From the NCBI RefSeq assembly GCF_003345355.1, contig NZ_QQNB01000002.1, positions 806,001 through 870,000 of the forward strand: 64,000 nt of DNA. The letters are read 5' to 3'. This DNA comes from Sphingomonas aracearum. Lineage in GTDB: Bacteria; Pseudomonadota; Alphaproteobacteria; Sphingomonadales; Sphingomonadaceae. The translations under genes were made by a program, and so were the position numbers. Below, one piece after another: positions 58,144 to 64,000 of the stretch; within the stretch, counting starts at the first letter, position 1; every line of letters begins with the position of its first letter. Under the pieces are notes generated by a model. The model saw only the letters and a program-made list of their open reading frames with translations. It did no database searches and was not told the DNA's origin.

Positions 58144-59409
58144 GTGCGCGCGCAGGACAGCACGGGGCGTGTAGACGGGCTGGATGCAGCCCGTGCCCTG
58201 CTGATGCTGCTCGGCGTGGTTCTGCACAGCAGTTCGTGGCAAGAGCCCCGCGTTCTGTTCGACGCCATCACGCTGGTGTCCCACTCGTTCCGCATGGGGG
58301 CGTTCTTCGCGCTCTCGGGCTTTCTGGCTGCCGTCGCGTTGCAGCGGCGATCACCGCGCCTGTGGTTGCAGCGCCGCCTGGCACGGCTGGGCGTTCCTGC
58401 GGTCTTCGGCCTGCTCGTCCTGTGCCCGCTGACCGGGTGGGTTCTCTCGCACCGGCCGCCCCATGCCAGTTGGGGCCCTCCCCTGCCCTATGACTGGTAC
58501 CATCTGTGGTTCCTGGTGGCGCTGCTTCTCTATACGCCCGTGTTCTGCCTGCTCGACGGGTGGCAGCGGCGAAGCGGCGCACTGGATCGGGCAGTCTCGC
58601 TGCTTGGCCGCCCGCCGGAACTAAGCCGCACCCTGCTGCTGATCGGACTTGCCTCGTTTGCCCTCATGCTGCTGGCGATGAGCCTGGTAAAGGCAGCGCT
58701 GCCGATCGCCTATTTCCAGAGCTTTTCCGAGCTGCGCAACGTCCTCGGCTACCTGCCAGTGGCGCTGTTCGGCTTCACCCTCGCCCGCTCGGAAGCGCTT
58801 GGACGCGCAAGCGAGAACTGGCGCGTACCGATGGTGTTCGTGGGCGTGACGGCGGCAACCTATGTTGTCTGGTTCCTGCTTGTCTCGCCACTCGTCCCGC
58901 CCGATGCCCGGAACATCCTCAGCCACCTAATCGCGCTTGGCGGCGCGGCCTTCTGCCCGCCGGCCGCGTTCCTGCTGCTGTTCGGCGCGGCGCTGCGCGT
59001 GCGGGCCGTGCCAGCGGTGCTCAAGACCGTCGCCGACGCTTCCTTCACGATCTACCTCCTGCATGTGCCCGTGATCGCCGCGATCAACATCGGCTTCGCG
59101 CGGGTCGCCTGGGATCCCTATTTCGAGTTCGCGATCACGGTGGTGCTCAGCAGTTCGCTGACCCTGGCGTTCCACCAGCTTGCCGTGCGCCGCTCCCCTT
59201 TGCTCGCTTTGTTGCTGAACGGGGTGCCGCTCCCCCGATCAGTGGACGAAACGCGCCACCACGTCGCGGTAGCTGCGGCTGACCTTGACCTGCGCGCCGG
59301 AGCCGAGGACCAGGAAGCACTCGCCATTGGTATGGGGCTTCACCTCCTTGACGAGGTCGAGATTGACGATGGTGGAGCGGTGCACCCGCTGAAACCGGCG
59401 GGGATCTAG
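58144..59409 (+). CDS. Acyltransferase-3 family membrane protein
   Basis: 421 aa from GTG 58144, about ten membrane helices. GLDAARALLMLLGVVLHSS with the active-site His, FRMGAFFALSGFLA, and HLWFLVALLLYTPVF are typical of the OafA-like family that O-acylates glycans. Normal homology ends near residue 365; the final ~57 residues are read through the antisense of the LytTR gene, overlapping it by 171 bp, so the original stop may have been lost. Confidence 0.85.
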   Translation: MRAQDSTGRVDGLDAARALLMLLGVVLHSSSWQEPRVLFDAITLVSHSFRMGAFFALSGFLAAVALQRRSPRLWLQRRLARLGVPAVFGLLVLCPLTGWVLSHRPPHASWGPPLPYDWYHLWFLVALLLYTPVFCLLDGWQRRSGALDRAVSLLGRPPELSRTLLLIGLASFALMLLAMSLVKAALPIAYFQSFSELRNVLGYLPVALFGFTLARSEALGRASENWRVPMVFVGVTAATYVVWFLLVSPLVPPDARNILSHLIALGGAAFCPPAAFLLLFGAALRVRAVPAVLKTVADASFTIYLLHVPVIAAINIGFARVAWDPYFEFAITVVLSSSLTLAFHQLAVRRSPLLALLLNGVPLPRSVDETRHHVAVAAADLDLRAGAEDQEALAIGMGLHLLDEVEIDDGGAVHPLKPAGI

Positions 59410-60045
59410 CCGCTTTTCCAGATCCTTCATGGTTTCGCGCAGGATCAGCGTGTTGTCGCCGGTATAGATGCACATGTAATCGCCGGCCGCGTCGATCCGC
59501 TCGATCGTGTCCACGTCCACGCGGAAGATCTGCCCGCGATCCTTGATGTTGATGAGCTTCTCGAAGCGATTGGCGGCCACCTGATCGCCGCCGCCACCGT
59601 CCGCCAGGTTCTCGGCCGCTTCCGGCGCGACCTCCGCCAGCACTTCCTTGAGCTTCTCGACCTCTTCGGCGCCACGCTTCTCCGACAGGCGCTGGCGCAC
59701 GCGATCCAGCGTGTCGGCCAGCCGCGCCTCGTCCACCGGCTTCATGAGATAGTCGACCGCCTGCGCCTCGAACGCCTTCAGCGCGTGATCCGAATAGGCC
59801 GTCACGAAAACGAACAGCGGGGGCTCCACCTCCATGAGGCCCTGCACCACCGAAAAGCCGTCGAAACCGGGCATCTGGATGTCCAGAAAGACCAGGTCGG
59901 GCTTGTGCGTCTTGATGGCGCGGATCGCCTCGCGGCCGTTCTGGCACTTCTCGACGATCTCCACATCGTCGAACGCCTGCAGCCGCAGCTGAAGCCCCTG
60001 GATCGCCAAGGGTTCGTCATCCACCAGGATCGTGCGAATCGTCAT
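59239..60045 (-). CDS. LytTR-family response regulator
   Basis: 268 aa. Receiver domain with DDE at residues 9-11, phospho-Asp55 in LVFLDIQMPG, and VTAYSDHALKAFEAQAVDYLMKPVD. A Gly/Glu linker leads to the LytTR DNA-binding domain (about residues 160-265, VDVDTIERIDAAGDYMCIYT and RRFQRVHRSTIVNLDLVKEV). It is partner of the upstream LytS-like kinase (94-bp gap). It converges with the acyltransferase gene. Confidence 0.95.
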   Translation of the reverse strand: MTIRTILVDDEPLAIQGLQLRLQAFDDVEIVEKCQNGREAIRAIKTHKPDLVFLDIQMPGFDGFSVVQGLMEVEPPLFVFVTAYSDHALKAFEAQAVDYLMKPVDEARLADTLDRVRQRLSEKRGAEEVEKLKEVLAEVAPEAAENLADGGGGDQVAANRFEKLINIKDRGQIFRVDVDTIERIDAAGDYMCIYTGDNTLILRETMKDLEKRLDPRRFQRVHRSTIVNLDLVKEVKPHTNGECFLVLGSGAQVKVSRSYRDVVARFVH

Positions 60046-60139
60046 CAAAACCTCTCTTCTCGCGTCCGGACGCATCGCGCCCGGCCGCCTGAACCATTCG
60101 CCCCCATCCTTCCGGCGCGCCCTGCTCGCGCCGAACCTC

Positions 60140-61282
60140 CTATCCCCGCTCCGGCTCGTCGAGCTGGAACGGTATCTCGATCTCCACGCCGAACCCGCCA
60201 TCCGGGATCGATCGCGTTTCGAACCGCTGGTCCGGGCCATAGGCCTGGACCAGCCGGTCCCTGATATTGGCAAGCCCCACGCCGGTTGAAAGGCTCGGGC
60301 CAACTTTGTGTTCCTGCAAGCCCGGGCCGGTGTCGGAAACGGTGATCTGCACCCTGTCTCCGGCGAGCCGCGCGACAACGGCGATCTCGGCGCCTTCCTC
60401 TTGCGGCGTCACCGCATATTTGATCGCGTTCTCGACCAGGGGTTGCAGCAGCAGCGACGGCAACCGTGCCCGCTCGGCGCGCGGATCGACCTCGAACACG
60501 GGGCGCAGGCGATCCTCGAACCGCATCTTTTCGATCTCGAGATAGAGCTTCAGCGTTTCCACCTCCTGCGCCAGCGTGACGTGCGCGGTGGGCTCGTTGG
60601 CCAGCGTGTAGCGCAGGAACGAGGACAGGCGCGACAGCATCGCATTGGCCTTCTGCGTTTCCTTCAGCAGCACGAGCGTGGAGATGGAGTTCAGCGTGTT
60701 GAACAGGAAATGCGGGTTGAGCTGATAGCGCAGCATCGCGAGCTGGGCGGAGCTCGCCTGCGTTTCCAGCGCCTGCATCTCGTCGATCTGCTGCTCGACG
60801 ATCAGGTAGAAGTTGATGCCGAAATAGAGCGCCGACCAGCCTGCCAGCACCGTGAAGTTCAGGAACACCGTGCCGAGCACTAGGCTGAGGTCCAGTTGCG
60901 GCCCCGACAGGCGCAGGAACGAGAAGGAGAAGGCGTCCAGCACGGCATAAAGCACGGTGGCGCCCAGCAGCGTCAGCACCGTCAGGATGATGCCGGTCAG
61001 CCGCCCGAGCCGGCGGTAATAGCCGTACAGGGTGGAAAGCAGCAGCGTGATGCAATAGCCGACGATCGACTCGATCACCACCGGCACCAGCAGGTCCAGC
61101 TTGGGGCCGTTGTTGAGGCTGGAGACGCTGCGCAGGATCAGGTAGCCGGTCCAGCCCGCCGCCTGCAACGTCCAGAAAGCGCGACTTTTCTGTTCGAAGA
61201 AAGGCCGGGCGAACAACGGCGGACGCGGCAGCCCGCTGGCGGAGGGCGCGATTGGCAGCGCGGCGGAAACGGCCTCGGTCAT
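60140..61282 (-). CDS. LytS/YehU-type sensor histidine kinase
   Basis: 380 aa. About four N-terminal membrane helices (residues 36-155) without a recognised ligand domain, then the His_kinase core QLNPHFLFNTLNSIS with the phospho-His near residue 190, and the ATPase domain with LLLQPLVENAIKYAV and DTGPGL, ending GVGLANIRDRL. It is the cognate kinase for the LytTR regulator downstream. Signal unknown. Confidence 0.95.
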   Translation of the reverse strand: MTEAVSAALPIAPSASGLPRPPLFARPFFEQKSRAFWTLQAAGWTGYLILRSVSSLNNGPKLDLLVPVVIESIVGYCITLLLSTLYGYYRRLGRLTGIILTVLTLLGATVLYAVLDAFSFSFLRLSGPQLDLSLVLGTVFLNFTVLAGWSALYFGINFYLIVEQQIDEMQALETQASSAQLAMLRYQLNPHFLFNTLNSISTLVLLKETQKANAMLSRLSSFLRYTLANEPTAHVTLAQEVETLKLYLEIEKMRFEDRLRPVFEVDPRAERARLPSLLLQPLVENAIKYAVTPQEEGAEIAVVARLAGDRVQITVSDTGPGLQEHKVGPSLSTGVGLANIRDRLVQAYGPDQRFETRSIPDGGFGVEIEIPFQLDEPERG

Positions 61283-61361
61283 GCCCGGCGACCCTTACAC
61301 GGGCGCTCCGCGCTGTGCAAAGCGGCTCCGGCGGGCGTCCTCGATCGCAGTCGGGCCGGGA

Positions 61362-62198
61362 TCAGGCGGACGCCGCGGCCAGCGCGAGCACGCGCTCGGA
61401 GGCGACGAGGTGCAGCCGCTCCACCATGCGGCCATCCACCCGGATCGCCCCCTTGCCGGCCGCTTCCGGGGCGGCAAAGGCGGCAACGATCGCCCTTGCC
61501 TCGGCGATCTGCGCCTCTGTCGGCGCAAAGGCGCGGTTGGCGGCGGCGATCTGTGCGGGATGGATCAGCGTCTTGCCGTCAAAGCCGAGCCGCGCACCCT
61601 GATCGCACTCGGCGACCAGCGCTTCCGTTTCGGCCAGCACGTTGGAAACCCCGTCCAGCGCCGTCAGCCCATGGGCACGCGCGGCGACGACGATCGCGGC
61701 GAGGTGCGGCAGCAGCGGCATCCGGTCCTCGCCCGGCGTGCAGCGCAAATCCTTGGCCAGATCGTTGGTGCCCGCCACCAGGCATTCCAGGCCGGCCACG
61801 GCGGCAATGGCGGGCAGGGCCAGCACGGCCGCAGGCGTCTCGATCATCGCCCAGATCGGCAGGTCGCGCAGCAGGGCCTGCGCATGGGTGATGTCGGCCG
61901 GGCGGGACACCTTGGGCAGCAGCACCGCGTCCGGCCGCGCCTCCCCCAGCGCGCGCGCATCCGCCGCGCCTTCGGGCGTCGTCAACGCATTGATCCGCAC
62001 CACCACCTGCCGCGCGCCGAATCCGCCGCCACGCACCGCGTCCACCGCCTGCGCGCGTGCCTCCCCCTTGGCCTCCGGCGCAACCGCGTCTTCGAGGTCC
62101 AGGATCACCACGTCGCACGGCAGCCCCTGCGCCTTCTCGATCGCGCGACGATTGCTGGCGGGCAGGAACAGGGCGCTGCGATGGGGCTTGATCGTCAT
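61362..62198 (-). CDS. CitE-like CoA-ester lyase
   Basis: 278 aa TIM-barrel of the HpcH/HpaI-CitE family. HRSALFLPASNRRAIEKA, VVILDLEDAVAPEAK with metal-binding acidic residues, RINALTTPEGAADA, LLPKVSRPADI, and IETPAAVLALPAIAA. Candidates are malyl-CoA or citramalyl-CoA lyase/thioesterase; the sequence does not settle the substrate. No citrate lyase subunits are nearby, so it is not part of a citrate lyase complex here. Confidence 0.9.
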   Translation of the reverse strand: MTIKPHRSALFLPASNRRAIEKAQGLPCDVVILDLEDAVAPEAKGEARAQAVDAVRGGGFGARQVVVRINALTTPEGAADARALGEARPDAVLLPKVSRPADITHAQALLRDLPIWAMIETPAAVLALPAIAAVAGLECLVAGTNDLAKDLRCTPGEDRMPLLPHLAAIVVAARAHGLTALDGVSNVLAETEALVAECDQGARLGFDGKTLIHPAQIAAANRAFAPTEAQIAEARAIVAAFAAPEAAGKGAIRVDGRMVERLHLVASERVLALAAASA

Positions 62199-62228
62199 GC
62201 TGCCGGTATAGCGGCGGCGGAGGGCGGC

Positions 62229-62253
62229 GGAACCCTGTCCCTTGCCGCTTGTT
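62229..62253 (+). promoter_or_regulatory. Possible EcfG-type promoter for the SDR gene
   Basis: GGAAC, 16 bases, TGTT, close to the GGAAC-N16/17-CGTT consensus. The -10 ends only 8 bases before ATG 62262, so the mRNA would be leaderless or nearly so. Confidence 0.35.
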
Positions 62254-62261
62254 CGCGCCCC

Positions 62262-63257
62262 ATGACCAAGCCCCGCCTGAAACCCCTCGCCGACCAGGTT
62301 CTGGTCATCACCGGTGCCTCGTCCGGCATCGGCCTCATCACCGCTCGCCTCGCCGTGGAGCGCGGCGCCCGCGTGCTGCTGGTCGCCCGCGACGAGGCGA
62401 GCCTGCGCACGATCGCGGCGGAACTGGGCGACCGCGCCGACTTCGCGGTCGCCGACGTCGCCCATGCGGCGGAGGTGGAGGCCGCCGCGGCAAAGGCGGT
62501 GGCCCGGTTCGGGCGCATCGACACCTGGGTGAACAATGCCGGCGTCGCCATCTACGGAGGGCTGGAGCAGGTGCCCGAGGACGAGCACCAGCGATTGTTC
62601 CAGACCAACTATTTCGGCGTGGTCCATGGCTGTCTGGCCGCGCTGCCGCACCTGAAGGAGTCAGGCGGCGCGCTGATAACGGTCGCCTCGATCGCCGCGG
62701 ACATCCCTTCGCCGGGCATGGGCGCCTATACCGCCTCGAAACATGCGGTGAAGGCCTATGTCGATTCGCTGCGGATCGAGCTGAACGCGCAAGGGGCGCC
62801 CGTTTCCGTCACCGTGGTGAAGCCGTCCGGCATGGCGACCCCGATCGACCAGAACGCGGCCAACCACCTCGACGGACAGCCGCTCATCCCGCCGCCCGTC
62901 TACGATCCGAAGATCTCGGCCGAGACGATCCTCGACGCCGCGGTGCGTCCGGTGCGGGCGGTGACGGTGGGCGGGATCGGCCGCCTGCAGGTGCTGTCCG
63001 GGTCGCTGTTCCCCGGCCTCCTGGCGAAGTTCGGCGGGCTGATGCTGCCCTTGCTGCTCGACCGCGATCGTCCCCGCCCGGCCGGCAACAATCTCGACCT
63101 GCCGCGCACCGACGGGGAGGAGCGCTCGCCGGTGGAGACCGGCCGATCGTTCAGCCTCTATCGCGAGGCGACGAAGCGCGGCGGCATCGTTCCCCTGCTG
63201 GGCGTGGCGGCGCTGGTGGGCGGCGTGCTGCTCGCCCGGCGCAAGCGGGACGGATGA
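62262..63257 (+). CDS. Short-chain dehydrogenase with C-terminal membrane segment
   Basis: 331 aa. Classical SDR: TGASSGIG near residue 18 for NAD(P), NNAG, catalytic Ser in TVASIAA and YTASK with Tyr and Lys. The domain is followed by a ~90-residue extension ending in a membrane helix (GIVPLLGVAALVGGVLLARR), so the enzyme is probably tail-anchored. Substrate unknown; similar long SDRs are often stress-induced. Confidence 0.9.
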   Translation: MTKPRLKPLADQVLVITGASSGIGLITARLAVERGARVLLVARDEASLRTIAAELGDRADFAVADVAHAAEVEAAAAKAVARFGRIDTWVNNAGVAIYGGLEQVPEDEHQRLFQTNYFGVVHGCLAALPHLKESGGALITVASIAADIPSPGMGAYTASKHAVKAYVDSLRIELNAQGAPVSVTVVKPSGMATPIDQNAANHLDGQPLIPPPVYDPKISAETILDAAVRPVRAVTVGGIGRLQVLSGSLFPGLLAKFGGLMLPLLLDRDRPRPAGNNLDLPRTDGEERSPVETGRSFSLYREATKRGGIVPLLGVAALVGGVLLARRKRDG

Positions 63258-63323
63258 GAAGAAGGCGGGCGCGGGGCCGGACCTGGTGAAAGCGGTGCGG
63301 CGGCTGCCCGCCGCACCAGCGCA

Positions 63324-63809
63324 TCACATCGCGCTGACCATGTCGTAGTGCATCTGCACCACCGGCACGATCTGGGCGGCGACCGACTTCAGGTTGGTCG
63401 CGGTGCCGGCGCTCGAATAATCGGTGTGCAGCTTCAGCGCCTTCTGGTGCGCCATCTTCTGCTGCTGGACGTAGAGCGTGTCGCGCGCGGCGCCCTTGGC
63501 GGCACGCAGCGCGGCGAGCTTCTTCAGCCCGTCCGCATCGGGCATCGGCGGCATCGGCGTGAGCCCGTCCGCCTTCGCCGCCGCGGTCACGTCGGCCGTG
63601 GACTTTGTATGGTCGGTGACCATCTGGTTGGCGAAATCGCGCAGCTTGGCGTTCCTGGTGGTGGCCAGCACGAGCTTGCTCGACTGGATCTCATACTGGT
63701 CGCTGGCACCCGCCATCTTCACATAGGTGGCAGGCGTCATCGGCGCCTGTGCCTGGACAGCGGCAAGCGGAACGGCGGCAGCGGCCGCGAGCATCAGGAA
63801 CCGGTTCAT
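63324..63809 (-). CDS. DUF4142 exported protein
   Basis: 161 aa. Signal peptide cleaved after VQA (about residue 20). The all-helical ferritin-like DUF4142 domain follows: YVKMAGASDQYEIQSSKLVL, RDFANQMVTDHTKSTADV, YVQQQKMAHQKALKLHTDYS. These periplasmic proteins are commonly under general-stress control. A good EcfG promoter lies just upstream. AGGGAGAG precedes the ATG. Confidence 0.93.
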   Translation of the reverse strand: MNRFLMLAAAAAVPLAAVQAQAPMTPATYVKMAGASDQYEIQSSKLVLATTRNAKLRDFANQMVTDHTKSTADVTAAAKADGLTPMPPMPDADGLKKLAALRAAKGAARDTLYVQQQKMAHQKALKLHTDYSSAGTATNLKSVAAQIVPVVQMHYDMVSAM

Positions 63810-63839
63810 GAGTCACTCTCTCCCTAGCGAGAGTGGCAC

Positions 63840-63865
63840 AACGCCGGGGGCCGGGGCGGCGTTCC
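63840..63865 (-). promoter_or_regulatory. EcfG (general stress) promoter for the DUF4142 gene
   Basis: Minus strand GGAAC-N17-CGTT, an exact match to the alphaproteobacterial EcfG consensus, with the -10 ending 30 bases before the start codon. The remaining 135 bases to the window edge show no gene I can support. Confidence 0.8.
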
Positions 63866-64000
63866 GTGGCAGCCGCAGCTGCTTCGCGCGGGAAGGCCGT
63901 GCAGGCTGGAACCACCGGCGCGGCGATGTATTACCACGTTCGAAACCAGCCGGAACCGCTTCTTCATGCCCGATTGCCGCGACCGGCCCTCCTGCCCCAT

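Overview
The window is a 64 kb piece of the core chromosome of a GC-rich alphaproteobacterium, most likely a Sphingomonadales (Sphingomonas-like) species. The main clues are gcrA, apaG-metZ, a YlxR-L7Ae fusion in the nusA-infB operon, a mutS-glnD pair, a TonB-dependent receptor, an EcfG-type stress promoter (GGAAC-N17-CGTT) and several palindromic intergenic repeat families of the kind seen in sphingomonads. There is no rRNA operon, insertion sequence, prophage or CRISPR array. One tRNA gene, tRNA-Arg(CCG), is present.

Layout. 0-4.9 kb: end of trmL, hemF, a broken acetyltransferase, two paralogous membrane proteins, lipB and two small exported proteins. 5-6.3 kb: queE-queC (7-deazaguanine pathway). 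6.4-11.3 kb: a DUF3617 protein, hslO, argF, argD (arginine synthesis) and an ABC-2 permease. 11.4-14.4 kb: gcrA, a TadE remnant and parE. 14.4-19.2 kb, minus strand: small proteins, a cold-shock protein, a lipoprotein, then metZ-apaG-lysR-gnat. 19.3-25.4 kb: a PMT-type glycosyltransferase facing a minus-strand run of polysaccharide deacetylase, acetyltransferase, recO, leuB and a GT2-GtrA fusion. 25.5-31 kb: mutS and glnD. 31-34.5 kb: a MarR-like regulator and a TonB-dependent receptor. 34.7-37.4 kb: thrS-infC. 37.4-41.5 kb: an S66 peptidase divergent from an unusual Mur ligase, then a membrane protein/XRE regulator/hydrolase operon. 41.6-43.3 kb: a small protein and a PQQ-type sugar dehydrogenase lipoprotein.

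43.5-54.7 kb is the large translation/RNA operon: rimP, nusA, a tautomerase, ylxR, infB, rbfA, tdk, a DUF6491-like protein, truB, rpsO and pnp. 54.8-56.4 kb: tRNA-Arg, nth and dapB. 56.6-61.3 kb: an exported Tyr-rich protein, DUF3297, an SGNH hydrolase plus acyltransferase-3 pair, and a LytS/LytTR two-component system. 61.4-63.8 kb: a CitE-like lyase, a short-chain dehydrogenase and a DUF4142 stress protein.

Most of the content is housekeeping. I saw no obvious new defence system or biosynthetic cluster. The less explained items are: the Mur ligase with a cyanophycin-synthetase-like DFGHNP signature beside an S66 peptidase; the XRE/membrane/hydrolase operon with three GTAAAGC repeats over its promoter; a likely AUA start codon in infC; a terminator-like hairpin at the very 5' end of the predicted argD transcript; an Arg-Gly repeat tail on PNPase; a good EcfG promoter before the DUF4142 gene; and two gene fossils (a GNAT with an internal deletion and a TadE N-terminus). 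All identifications come from reading the sequence and recalling families. No database search was run.
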